64,000 nt of DNA from Chitinophaga japonensis. GTDB lineage: Bacteria; Bacteroidota; Bacteroidia; Chitinophagales; Chitinophagaceae. A program made the position numbers and the translations under genes. The stretch lies in assembly GCF_007830125.1 (NCBI RefSeq), contig NZ_VLLG01000005.1:744001-808000 (forward strand). The letters run 5' to 3'. Of this stretch, positions 9,886-17,900 are shown in pieces (the first letter of the stretch is position 1; each line of letters begins with the position of its first letter). Below the pieces are notes generated by a model. It saw nothing but the letters and a program-made list of their open reading frames with translations. It searched no databases and had not been told where the DNA came from.

Positions 9886-10056
9886 TTATCTGACGGATAA
9901 GTTCTCTATGTTGCTGATCAGCTTTTCCATACACTCCCGCACCACCTTGTCTTTCAGCGCCTGCAACTCTTTTGCGCCCAGGTTGTTCCCGGCGGGGCGG
10001 GACGTATGCTCTTCAATATTCACTTTGATAACCAGCTCTCTTATTTCCAGCGGCAT
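9886..10056 (-). CDS. DUF5908-like small eCIS protein
   Basis: A 56-residue ORF, ATG at 10054-10056, stop TTA (reverse) at 9886-9888. It starts MPLEIRELVIKVNIEE, the pattern I associate with DUF5908, a small family found in Bacteroidota next to contractile tail genes, followed by a charged helix (KELQALKDKVVRECMEKL). It fits exactly between the second tube gene (3-bp gap) and the LysM gene (11-bp gap), which strongly supports that it is translated. In Afp-type clusters a small gene sits at the same place (Afp6). Function unknown; a tube or hub assembly factor is a guess. Confidence 0.82.
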   Translation of the reverse strand: MPLEIRELVIKVNIEEHTSRPAGNNLGAKELQALKDKVVRECMEKLISNIENLSVR

Positions 10057-10059
10057 AGC

Positions 10060-10500
10060 TTATTTGGTTTGTTGAAAAAAATCATAGGCCAGCTCCAGCG
10101 TTTCTACAACGATGGCGCTGTCCTGCGCTTTGAAATCGGATACCTTCAGGGCTACGGGATAGGCGTTGGTAAAGCTCCAGGCCGCCAGTATGCTGCCGTC
10201 GCCATCCAGCAGGTTCACCGTTACGTTCTTCGGCGTAAAGGTGAACTCCGTGAGGGTGGTCTTCACCCACCGGATGAGGGACGAGCCGAAAAGCATACCG
10301 CGCTTCAGCACCAGGTTCTCATATTTAGGAGGGACGGGTAAACGGCGGGTAAACCGGTTCTCCCCTCCCTCCTTTATTTCCATCGGAGATATCTTTACCG
10401 AAAGGCCGCTTACCTCCTGGAAGCTGCCTTCGTTTGTGCCGCTAATCCCGCTCACCACTACACTGAAACGAAACCCTACCGGGGGATAATAAGACGACAT
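10060..10500 (-). CDS. Inner tube protein, T4 gp19 family (second copy)
   Basis: 146 residues, the standard gp19/Hcp-like tube protein size. Family features: YYPPVGFRFSVVVSG, then FQEVSGLSVKI, a KYENLVLKRGM strand, WSFTNAYPVALKVSDF and the C-terminal VVETLELAYDFF. Such proteins stack as hexamers to form the tube that the sheath drives outward. In Afp-type loci one tube paralogue builds the tube and the other sits close to the spike. By position next to the hub genes this copy may be the Afp5-like one; that assignment is inference. Confidence 0.92.
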   Translation of the reverse strand: MSSYYPPVGFRFSVVVSGISGTNEGSFQEVSGLSVKISPMEIKEGGENRFTRRLPVPPKYENLVLKRGMLFGSSLIRWVKTTLTEFTFTPKNVTVNLLDGDGSILAAWSFTNAYPVALKVSDFKAQDSAIVVETLELAYDFFQQTK

Positions 10501-10532
10501 GCTATAATATTTTTATACCGTTCCTGTCATGT

Positions 10533-11015
10533 TTAAGACTGTGCTACCAGCGCCAGTCCTTCGTGCGCCACTTCCATGGTCTCAATGGCCGGTTCGTTGG
10601 CGTCGGATTTCATGTCAGTTACCTGCACTTTTACGGGGAAGGCGTTCTTGAGCGTCCAGCTCATGGCCACCTGCTGGTTCTCGTCCAGCAGGCTGATGGT
10701 CACGCTGGTGCGCTTGATGGTGTTCATTTTAATACCGCCGTTGGTGCCCGCGTACAGTGTCCACAGGGTATTGTCGGTCTGGAAAGTACCTTTTTTGAAA
10801 GTGATGTTATTGAACTTCTGGATGCCGGGCATTTTCACGGTGGAGTACACGGGGCTGCTGCCGCCGCGGTATTCTATCACCTGTGTTTCGGAGGTAAGAC
10901 CGGTCACTTCCTGGAATATGATTTCAGTCTTGTCCCAAAGCACTTTAAAGGAAAAGCGGACCAAAGGCCATATGGCGGCCGACTGGGTAGAACCATCTGT
11001 TTTTAAATCTGCCAT
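10533..11015 (-). CDS. Inner tube protein, T4 gp19 family (first copy)
   Basis: 160 residues. It shares the gp19 plan with its downstream neighbour: VRFSFKVLWDKTEIIFQEVT, IEYRGGSSPVYSTVKMPG, ITFKKGTF, MSWTLKNAFPVKVQVTDM, and AIETMEVAHEGL at the end. It follows the sheath gene, the usual place for the main tube subunit (Afp1/Pvc1-like). The two tube proteins are clearly divergent paralogues rather than recent duplicates. ATG at 11013-11015. Confidence 0.92.
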   Translation of the reverse strand: MADLKTDGSTQSAAIWPLVRFSFKVLWDKTEIIFQEVTGLTSETQVIEYRGGSSPVYSTVKMPGIQKFNNITFKKGTFQTDNTLWTLYAGTNGGIKMNTIKRTSVTISLLDENQQVAMSWTLKNAFPVKVQVTDMKSDANEPAIETMEVAHEGLALVAQS

Positions 11016-11062
11016 AGCGAAATATTTAAAGGTCTAGTAATAAAAGTGTCTTAATGTGCGCA

Positions 11063-12565
11063 TTAGCTTTGCTGCATCTGCTGCTGGAATGTGATCACGA
11101 TGAACTCCGCCGGGCGGGTGAGCGCTACTTTCACGGTAACGAGCATCAGGCCGTCCAGGATGTCCTGGGGCGTCATGGTAGCGCCGAGGCCCACCTGTAC
11201 GTCAAACGCCTGTGCAGGTGCAGCACCGGCCAGGGCGCCCTGTTTCCAGAGATTTTCCAGGAAGCTGCTGATCATGGTCTTGAGCGAGAGCCAGGTAGTG
11301 GCATCGTTCGGCTCAAACACATAGGTACGGGTAGCCAGCTTCACGGATTGTTCTATCATGATGAGGGTGCGCCTTACATTGATGTAACGCCAGTCCTGGC
11401 TGTTGCCGTCCAGTGTCCTGGCGCCCCATACCAGCGTGCCGATACCGGGGAAAGGCCGGATCACGTTGATGGATTTGCCGGCCATGATATCCACGTTCAG
11501 GCTTTTCTGCTCTTCGTTGGAGATATTGACAGCCGGTGCGTTTACGGCGCTTACGGACACATTGGCCGGGGCTTTCCATACGCCGCGGGAATTGTCTACC
11601 GTAGTGTAAATACCTGCCATGGCGGCGCTGGGGGGCAGCTCGTTCAGCAGCGCCCTGATCTCTTCCAGTACATGCGTATAGGTAGGGCTGGCCGCTTTCA
11701 GCGACTGGTGGAAATTCTTTTTGGTATGGCTGTCAGGGTCCGCATTCTCCTTGAACTTCTTCACGATGAGCGCGGCGGCCGGCTCGGGCAGCAGGGTTTC
11801 CAGGTCTACGGAAGCGTCCAGGTTCTCGAAGCTCACCTCATCGGGCAGCACGATGGCTGTTTTCAGCCAGGGATAATAGGCGGCGCCGTAGTTGAGGAAG
11901 TTCACACCTATCTTCTCCCGGAAAGCGCCTACTACCGCATCCGTGGTATCGGCAGGCAATTGCTTTACCAGGTCAAAGATGCCGAAGCGGCTCTGCATGG
12001 CGGCGCAGTGGTTCAGCACCTGGGTGTAGATGGAAGTGTAACAATCTTCTCCCAAAGCAATGGCGTCGGGCAGTACGATCAGCGTAGGCTCTGTTTCCTT
12101 TTCCAGGATGGTAAAGGCATTGGGCTTGCTGTCGGAGCCGATGAAATCATCTGCGCTGATGTCAAAACCATCGGGCGTGTCACCGTACTCGCCTACCGAT
12201 AATATATAACAAACACTGCCGCCGTTTGCATAGAACAGCCGGATCGCGTTATACATATAAGCGGTATTCCTGTCATTGAGCTTGACAATGGTAGCCTTGC
12301 CATTGATGCGGAAGGTTTCCTGCTTTACTTTAGGGTCTGGTTCCGCCAGGGTGAATTTGGGTTTGAAGGCGCTGCCAAAGTGCTCCAGGTACTCGGCGAA
12401 CGAGGTGATCCTGGTGGGCTTGTGCAGCAGGGACTTCCCGTTCCTTTCCGCTTTCTGGGTGTAGCCGATAAATACGGGCACGGCGGTGGCCACGGCGGTG
12501 ATCGAACTTGGGAAGGCGTTCTTTTCTTCAATATAAACCCCGGGGGTCATTAATGTTGAAGCCAT
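11063..12565 (-). CDS. Contractile sheath protein
   Basis: 500 residues. The N-terminus MTPGVYIEEKNAFPSSI is the classic sheath start that forms the inter-subunit linking arm. The C-terminal domain shows WGARTLDGNSQDWRYINVRR, RTYVFEPNDATTWLSL, AFDVQVGLG and RPAEFIVITFQQQMQ, all hallmarks of the tail sheath family. Only one sheath gene is visible, unlike Afp/PVC loci with three. That simpler set-up is common among eCIS outside the Afp/PVC group. The sheath surrounds the tube and contracts on firing. Confidence 0.96.
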   Translation of the reverse strand: MASTLMTPGVYIEEKNAFPSSITAVATAVPVFIGYTQKAERNGKSLLHKPTRITSFAEYLEHFGSAFKPKFTLAEPDPKVKQETFRINGKATIVKLNDRNTAYMYNAIRLFYANGGSVCYILSVGEYGDTPDGFDISADDFIGSDSKPNAFTILEKETEPTLIVLPDAIALGEDCYTSIYTQVLNHCAAMQSRFGIFDLVKQLPADTTDAVVGAFREKIGVNFLNYGAAYYPWLKTAIVLPDEVSFENLDASVDLETLLPEPAAALIVKKFKENADPDSHTKKNFHQSLKAASPTYTHVLEEIRALLNELPPSAAMAGIYTTVDNSRGVWKAPANVSVSAVNAPAVNISNEEQKSLNVDIMAGKSINVIRPFPGIGTLVWGARTLDGNSQDWRYINVRRTLIMIEQSVKLATRTYVFEPNDATTWLSLKTMISSFLENLWKQGALAGAAPAQAFDVQVGLGATMTPQDILDGLMLVTVKVALTRPAEFIVITFQQQMQQS

Positions 12566-12583
12566 ATCGTGTGATTTTTGAGA

Positions 12584-13441
12584 TTAGTATAAAAATATTT
12601 CAGAGTATTCATTTCCTTGTTCGTACAATGCAGCGGCGGCATTGGACACCCTGCCTATTTCCGGCGCCGGCAAAGCGGCAATGACCACCTTGTAACGGGT
12701 GGTATCCAGGGTGGAATAATCCACCAGTTGAAAGGTCTGCACCGGCTCCCGGGCAAGGGGCAGCGCATTTTTGGATATCAGCACCGGCACGGTTTCGTTC
12801 CCCGGCAGGCTGATCATTACAGGCATGTCGAAGTGCCCGTTACCGTTAGTACCTATTACGGCCGGTCTGGCCAGCTCCCGAAGCTCCTTTCCCACCAGGA
12901 AATAGCACCAGCGCGTGGCTTTGGCGCTGAAGCTGATATGGTAGGCGGGCAGCAAGTGTTCATCCAGCAACAGCTCCAGCCGGCCAAAAGGCTTTACGAA
13001 GAACGTTTCCGCCAGCTCCGCCAGCGGGCGAAGGTCCTGCGCGGTCACCTGCTCTTCCTTATGCAGGGCAACCGGTACGGCGCGCTGCTGCGCATTGCTG
13101 AAATAGAAAAGGCTGCCGGCCAGGTTGCTGACGGCTACCTGTGTATAATTATAGAACAGCTCATCGTTCAGTACAAGATCAAAATCCAGGCGGATCTTTT
13201 CCTGCAGCAAAGTATCCCTGGTACGGCTGCGGCCGGCAGGCATGGCATCGTACAGTAACAGGAAGCCGTCCTGCCGCAGCTTCAGGATCAGGCCATGCTG
13301 CAGCAGGGATTCCGCGGTATGTGCAGGCACACGGATGCTGATTCCTTCATAGCCGTGGCCCGGGAAAAAAGAATGACGGTAAAATACTGCGGTCAGTATA
13401 TCATATTTCACCTTTCTGTGTTGAATTATGTGCCTGGTCAT
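12584..13441 (-). CDS. Conserved eCIS-associated protein of unknown function
   Basis: 285 residues with no signal peptide, membrane segment or catalytic motif that I can name. It starts MTRHIIQHRKVKYDILTAVF. The middle (about 85-200) alternates short strands and helices; the end is a strand-rich stretch with YKVVIAALPAPEIG. Its ATG overlaps the TGA of the Pvc16-like gene (13438-13441) and it lies 18 bp before the sheath gene, so it is firmly part of the structural operon. A tail-end or sheath-termination partner is possible from position only. Confidence 0.7.
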   Translation of the reverse strand: MTRHIIQHRKVKYDILTAVFYRHSFFPGHGYEGISIRVPAHTAESLLQHGLILKLRQDGFLLLYDAMPAGRSRTRDTLLQEKIRLDFDLVLNDELFYNYTQVAVSNLAGSLFYFSNAQQRAVPVALHKEEQVTAQDLRPLAELAETFFVKPFGRLELLLDEHLLPAYHISFSAKATRWCYFLVGKELRELARPAVIGTNGNGHFDMPVMISLPGNETVPVLISKNALPLAREPVQTFQLVDYSTLDTTRYKVVIAALPAPEIGRVSNAAAALYEQGNEYSEIFLY

Positions 13442-14010
13442 GCAGGACCTACGCTACCTTCTGTACCGGTAACAACAGGCCTGTATTCCCTGATAATGGA
13501 ATCGTCAAACGTAAGCATACGTACTTTATAAACTACGGAGGGCATATACTTGGCTCCGAGCGTAGTCCAGATGTTGTTGAGCTTATCTGCTCCGAGGCTC
13601 TCCATTTCAAAGATCAGTTTCCCGATCCTTGCATCCATAGCGGGCGTGTTAGCCCTGGTAAAAACGTTCTTGGATTGAAAGTGCGCTACCACAAAAGAAA
13701 GAAAGCGGAGGGCTTCCGGATAGTTATTGCTGCTGAAGTATGCGGAAAACAAAACATACAAATTGATATTGACCGCTGGAGCAGTGTTTGGAGTTGTAAC
13801 GCCAACAGGGGTTCCGGCTGTGCTTTTACCAATTGTGTCTTTTTCAACATTCAACAGTGTTACTATGATCTTGTTCTCTCCCTGTATTGCAACGGACCCG
13901 TCCTGGTTGACAATACCGGACAAGATCGCTTTCTCTTCATTGGTTTGGAGCTTTCTTTTGAAACTGCTGTTAATCTCCTCTGTGATGCAGACTAAGGTTT
14001 CATAGATCAT
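13438..14010 (-). CDS. Pvc16/DUF4255 family tail terminator-cap protein
   Basis: 190 residues from the ATG at 14008-14010; a TTG just upstream is less likely. DUF4255/Pvc16 features: MIYETLVCITEEIN at the start, NLYVLFSAYFSSNNYPEALRFLSFVVAHFQ in the middle (positions about 84-113) and KYMPSVVYKVRMLTFDD near the end. Pvc16/Afp16-type proteins sit at the far end of the tube and sheath and set their termination. As the first gene of the minus-strand operon it marks the start of the eCIS transcript. The 191 bp upstream are AT-rich and shared with a divergent gene; I could not find a full TAnnTTTG element for it. Confidence 0.88.
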   Translation of the reverse strand: MIYETLVCITEEINSSFKRKLQTNEEKAILSGIVNQDGSVAIQGENKIIVTLLNVEKDTIGKSTAGTPVGVTTPNTAPAVNINLYVLFSAYFSSNNYPEALRFLSFVVAHFQSKNVFTRANTPAMDARIGKLIFEMESLGADKLNNIWTTLGAKYMPSVVYKVRMLTFDDSIIREYRPVVTGTEGSVGPA

Positions 14011-14201
14011 CAAATTTTTTATTTCTGTCTTCCGACAGATAGGTAAAGGTTAGATTATTATGTTTAAGTTTGTAAACCTGGTTAAGTTGAGTAATGGTTC
14101 TGCAGTCCTATTATCATTCCGGCACAATATAATTGGTTAAAAATTAAGATAAAAATTTTTATTTAAATTTTAATTCTCTATCTTCTATACAATTAAAACC
14201 T

Positions 14202-16292
14202 ATGAGCCCCTCCCGAAAAATGACCTGTTGTCTTTTTGTGTTCCTTGCGCTCAACACATGCATTTCCTCTGTCTACAGCCAAAAAGTTCATATACCCGAC
14301 AAGGTTAGTGCGCCAAAAGCGCCCAAGGCGCCGAAGCTGCCATCCGATACTGCCGTAAAGGCCAAGCTGGTAAAAAAGATCCTCAACGCTTTTAAATTCA
14401 GGAAAAACGCCCGGGCGCGCGAGCAGGAAAGGGTCATCGCCATCATCAACCAGATACTGGCGGACTCGCTGGTGGTCACCTCGCGCGACATACAACTGCT
14501 GAACCAGCAACTGGAAAAAACGGAGAACCAGCACTTTGATTCCCTGGTATCCCTGCTTAGCACCATGGGCTGCTGCGGCGTACCGCCGCCTCTGAAAGAT
14601 ACGCCCGTCCCTGCGCCGGCTGAAGACCCCGGCCCTGCTGCAGACAGCGGATCAGAAAACGATATCAACTCACTGGTCAATAAAATGCTGCCCATCCTGC
14701 AGCAAAAGAATGAACAGGCGCAATCGGAAAAAGCCAAACAGGAAAAGCTCAAACTGGTGAGAGCGGTGTATGGCCGGCCCGGCGACCAGAAAGACACCCT
14801 GCGCCTGGGCGACAGCCTGGGGGTGGAATATACCGTGAACCTTACGCAGAAAGCAAACGTAACCGGCATCCATCCCTACCAGATGGGCGACAAATACCTT
14901 AATTATAACTTCAGCGCGCTCACTACCTTCGGGTTCCTGGGCTACTCCGTAGATGGTCGCACCGGCCGCGTCCGCGCCAATTTCAAGGAAGCCCAACTGG
15001 ATGCAGTTGCCGCCGCCCAGGCAGCGGGCTGTAATTTGCAATTGATCATATCCGACAAAAACACCAATAATATAACTGCGCTGTTACAACGGGATGATGC
15101 GCAACTGCTGCTGGCCGATACCCTGGGACACGTACTGCAGCAACGGCAGGCCAACGGCGTGACCATTTATTTCCGGGGGGTCAGCAAACAGCAGCGGCAG
15201 GCTTTCACCCAATTCATCAGTGACCTGCACAGCCACCTGCACAGCTTTGACCCTAAATATACGGTCAACGTGGTAATCCCTGCCTTTGACAAGGAGCTGG
15301 CTTACGATCTGCAGGCGCTGAACACGTCGGTCACGTTTTTCCTGATCGACTTTACACATGCCAGCGGACAAACAGCCGGCCCGCTGGCGCCGCTGAAAGG
15401 CAATCCCTCCCAATCCATCGACGCTACCGTTTCCCGCTACCTGCAGCGGGATATCCCGCCGGCGAAGTTTGTACTGATGATCCCCTATTACGGCGCGCTG
15501 TGGAAGAAAGGCGCCTACGGATCGCCGGACGGCTTTCTGGATTACATTCCCTACAACGAGATCCGGAAACGATATGATATTGACACCGCCGCCCTGTATG
15601 ATGAGGCTATGGAATCTGCTTTCATAGAAATAAAAGATGCGGCCGGAGAAGTAAAAGAAGAGATCTGGTTTGACGATGCCAATACGCTGGGGCCCAAATA
15701 CGATTATGTGCTGAGCAATGACCTGGGCGGTGTGGCCATCTGGACACTGGGCGCCGATGACGGCTACAGTGACCTGTGGAATGAGTTGGTAGATAAGTTT
15801 GTAGTAACGGACACCGTTTACCTCGACACGGTGCGGCTGATTGCCGCCGTTCCCCGTCCCCTCACTTTCTGGCAAAGCGTGATGCATGAGCTGAGGGTAT
15901 ACCGTCAACTCTTCAAAAACCCCTGCAGCGTGGGCATGGGATCTTATAAAGGCGATGAATATTTCAAATGGGCGGCTTATTTTTTCCTGGCCCTTACGCT
16001 GCTGACCGCCGTTTTATACGTGGCCGGCATCCGCTATAAAGGAGATGGGTGGAAACTGAAGAAGAAAGTGCTGATATTATTAATTGCGCAGCTTAACCTG
16101 CTGGTGATCACCAGCGCTATGGCCATCTTCCTCAACAAGGAGCTGCCCTGGCTGGGCATCACAAGCGGCGCCAACTGCAACGCCATGCCCTTGAACACCT
16201 TGCTGGGCATCCTCGCCATCGGCTTTGCGGTGGGCCTGGTGGCCACCCGCTTCCTGCTGCTACCCTTGCTAAAAAGGAATGAAGTGCCTTAG
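14202..16292 (+). CDS. Membrane-anchored GH18-fold protein with a degenerate catalytic motif
   Basis: 696 residues: signal peptide (1-26), coiled-coil-like helices (about 50-110), a Pro-rich linker with CCGVPPP, a GH18-type barrel (about 190-530) and three C-terminal membrane segments (about 590-612, 624-645, 664-690). GH18 traits are IPYYGALWKKGAYG, then EIWFDDANTLGPKYDYVL and GGVAIWTLGADDG. In active chitinases strand 4 carries DxxDxDxE; here the matching stretch is GVTIYFRG (residues 319-326), so the acids are replaced by Thr, Tyr and Arg. Hydrolytic activity is therefore unlikely and a binding role is more plausible. It is divergent from the eCIS operon, 191 bp away. A link to particle anchoring, release or immunity is inference. 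Confidence 0.8.
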   Translation: MSPSRKMTCCLFVFLALNTCISSVYSQKVHIPDKVSAPKAPKAPKLPSDTAVKAKLVKKILNAFKFRKNARAREQERVIAIINQILADSLVVTSRDIQLLNQQLEKTENQHFDSLVSLLSTMGCCGVPPPLKDTPVPAPAEDPGPAADSGSENDINSLVNKMLPILQQKNEQAQSEKAKQEKLKLVRAVYGRPGDQKDTLRLGDSLGVEYTVNLTQKANVTGIHPYQMGDKYLNYNFSALTTFGFLGYSVDGRTGRVRANFKEAQLDAVAAAQAAGCNLQLIISDKNTNNITALLQRDDAQLLLADTLGHVLQQRQANGVTIYFRGVSKQQRQAFTQFISDLHSHLHSFDPKYTVNVVIPAFDKELAYDLQALNTSVTFFLIDFTHASGQTAGPLAPLKGNPSQSIDATVSRYLQRDIPPAKFVLMIPYYGALWKKGAYGSPDGFLDYIPYNEIRKRYDIDTAALYDEAMESAFIEIKDAAGEVKEEIWFDDANTLGPKYDYVLSNDLGGVAIWTLGADDGYSDLWNELVDKFVVTDTVYLDTVRLIAAVPRPLTFWQSVMHELRVYRQLFKNPCSVGMGSYKGDEYFKWAAYFFLALTLLTAVLYVAGIRYKGDGWKLKKKVLILLIAQLNLLVITSAMAIFLNKELPWLGITSGANCNAMPLNTLLGILAIGFAVGLVATRFLLLPLLKRNEVP

Positions 16293-16380
16293 TGTCATGT
16301 CAACCGTACTCACATTTTTTGCATTGCCAAGAACGAAAATGACGGCGGCTTACCCTACATCGTACAGTTGACATGACACT
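16291..16380. repeat. 19-bp inverted repeat spanning both stop codons of convergent genes
   Basis: The arms are AGTGTCATGTCAACCGTAC (16291-16309) and GTACAGTTGACATGACACT (16362-16380). They are complementary in 18 of 19 positions, with a 52-bp loop. The left arm includes the last bases of the upstream TAG and the right arm those of the opposing TAG. A bidirectional terminator without T-runs, or the footprint of a small palindromic mobile element, are both possible. Confidence 0.8.
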
Positions 16381-17254
16381 AATCCAGCAAGCGGTCTATT
16401 TCCCACACATCATAATCGGGGCAGGCGCCGGCACGGGAAGCTACCAGCGCGCCCGCGGCATTGGCATAGGCCAGGCACTGCTCCGGCGTGCGCCCGTGTA
16501 TCATGCTGCTGAGAAACCCGGCCAGGAAAGCATCGCCGCTGCCGATAGTATCCGCCACCTGCACCCGGAAACCGGGGTGGTAATAAAAGCGGTCGTTCAT
16601 ATACAGCAGGGCGCCATCCGCGCCCAGCGTTACTATAATGGTATGCGTATCATATTGCCGGGAAATGGCGCGCACCTTGTCCTCCCGGGCGGGAAAATCG
16701 CCCAGCCAACTGCTGATCAGCTCCAGCTCCGCGCCGTTCAGCTTTAGAACATGGCAATGCTGCAGGAGCAGGGAGATGCCTTCGCGGGTATAATGCGGCG
16801 CCCGCAGGTTGATGTCCAGCACTTTCTTCACACCGTACTCCAGGGCTTTGTGCAGGGTATTACGGGATACCTCGTGCCGGGTAGCCAGGCTGCCGAACAC
16901 CAGGTACTCCGCCTGCCGCAGCAGCCCGTCCAGTGCAGGCTGCCATTCAATGAAATCCCAGGCGGCAGGGAACAATATATTGTACTGCACATCGTGGTCG
17001 CTGATGGGCTGGGCCAGCACCCTGCCGGTAGGCTGTGCCGCATCCTGCTGCACGTAGGCCGTGGTGAGCCCATGCCTGCGCAGCAGCGCCAGCAGTCGCT
17101 CTCCATAATTATCCTTCCCTACTTTTGAAATGACCGCTACCTGCGGGGACAGTTTCTGCAGGTGGTAGGCTGCATTCATAGGAGCGCCGCCGGGTAGCTC
17201 CATATCCGGGAGAATATCCCAGAGCATTTCACCGAAGCATATAATATTATACAT
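16379..17254 (-). CDS. PfkB-family carbohydrate kinase (fructokinase-like)
   Basis: 291 residues from the ATG at 17252-17254. A longer frame exists, but its added residues are unlike the family, and MYNIICFGEMLWDILP is the normal PfkB start. Features: substrate-side LPGGAPMNAAYHL, mid-region NLRAPHY, LKLNGAELELI, and the catalytic/anion-hole signature DTIGSGDAFLAGF with the catalytic Asp at about 241. It probably phosphorylates fructose or a related sugar in the cytoplasm. It is monocistronic, convergent with the GH18-like gene and divergent from the SnoaL-like gene. Exact substrate cannot be told from sequence alone. Confidence 0.88.
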   Translation of the reverse strand: MYNIICFGEMLWDILPDMELPGGAPMNAAYHLQKLSPQVAVISKVGKDNYGERLLALLRRHGLTTAYVQQDAAQPTGRVLAQPISDHDVQYNILFPAAWDFIEWQPALDGLLRQAEYLVFGSLATRHEVSRNTLHKALEYGVKKVLDINLRAPHYTREGISLLLQHCHVLKLNGAELELISSWLGDFPAREDKVRAISRQYDTHTIIVTLGADGALLYMNDRFYYHPGFRVQVADTIGSGDAFLAGFLSSMIHGRTPEQCLAYANAAGALVASRAGACPDYDVWEIDRLLD

Positions 17255-17301
17255 GCCTGTGAAGATAAAAAAAATCTGCGCACGGCTGTTTCCAGGAATG
17301 A

Positions 17302-17317
17302 CAGTACATTTGTACTG
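17302..17317. promoter_or_regulatory. Palindrome overlapping a -7 promoter element
   Basis: CAGTACA-TT-TGTACTG is a 7+7 bp perfect palindrome. It contains TACATTTG (17305-17312), an exact match to the Bacteroidota -7 consensus TAnnTTTG on the plus strand, about 40 bp before the SnoaL-like gene. I see no good -33 TTG at the usual spacing. A repressor site over the promoter is a reasonable reading. Confidence 0.45.
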
Positions 17318-17353
17318 CTTCAAATCTGTTTAACGCCAAAAAAACTGATCATC

Positions 17354-17734
17354 ATGACTACACAAGCAACCACCATGACCACGCAGGAAATTGCCAACCG
17401 CCTCGCGGAGCTCTGCCGCAAGGGCGATTATGAAACCGCGCAAAAGGAATTGTACGCGGAAGACGCCGTCAGCATTGAACCGTATGCCACCCCGGAATTT
17501 GAAAAGGAAACCAAAGGGCTGCAGGCCATTATTGAAAAAGGCCAGAAGTGGAGCGCTATGGTAGAGGAAGTACACGGGGGCGACGTATCCGAGCCTTTGG
17601 TAGCGGACAACAGCTTTGCGCTTATCATGACAATGGACCTTACCATGAAGGGAATGGGGCGCATGAAAATGAGCGAGCTGTGCGTATACCAGGTAAAGGA
17701 CGGCAAGGTTGTTTCAGAGCAGTTTTTTATGTAA
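17354..17734 (+). CDS. SnoaL-like (NTF2 fold) small protein
   Basis: 126 residues, cytoplasmic. The N-terminal helix EIANRLAELCRKGDYETAQKEL-like stretch (positions 11-32) is followed by LYAEDAVSIEP, a typical SnoaL/NTF2 beginning. The C-terminus ends in ELCVYQVKDGKVVSEQFFM, the closing strands of the same fold. Proteins like this act as small-molecule isomerases, hydratases or binding proteins; the substrate is unknown. A second ATG (residue 8) could also serve as start. It is followed by a clear hairpin terminator and so is a single-gene transcript. Confidence 0.8.
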   Translation: MTTQATTMTTQEIANRLAELCRKGDYETAQKELYAEDAVSIEPYATPEFEKETKGLQAIIEKGQKWSAMVEEVHGGDVSEPLVADNSFALIMTMDLTMKGMGRMKMSELCVYQVKDGKVVSEQFFM

Positions 17735-17739
17735 TTACC

Positions 17740-17771
17740 TACCGCTGTTCCGCAGGCACGGAACAGCGGTA
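17740..17771 (+). terminator. Strong GC-rich hairpin after the SnoaL-like gene
   Basis: A perfect 13-bp stem, TACCGCTGTTCCG with CGGAACAGCGGTA, closes a 6-nt loop (CAGGCA), beginning 5 bp after the stop codon. It is followed by a mixed sequence with TTTTG rather than a clean T-run, so it is a probable intrinsic terminator or 3'-end protector. Confidence 0.7.
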
Positions 17772-17821
17772 TTATGCAGCCTTTTGTTCTATTCCCAATA
17801 TTGACCCAAAAACGTGCAATC

Positions 17822-17888
17822 TGAAAGTTATACTTTCAATTATCCAATATTTTTGGTATTTTTACAGATATTTGAAAGTACAACCTTC
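17822..17888. promoter_or_regulatory. Two operator-like palindromes before the AAA_14 ATPase gene
   Basis: TGAAAGT-TAT-ACTTTCA (17822-17838) is a perfect 7+7 palindrome. A second, less perfect copy, TGAAAGT-ACA-ACCTTC (17873-17888), starts 51 bp later, close to five helical turns. The second ends 12 bp before the ATG. The arrangement suggests a dimeric repressor acting on the promoter of the next gene; the regulator is unknown. Confidence 0.5.
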
Positions 17889-17900
17889 TAAATACGACAA

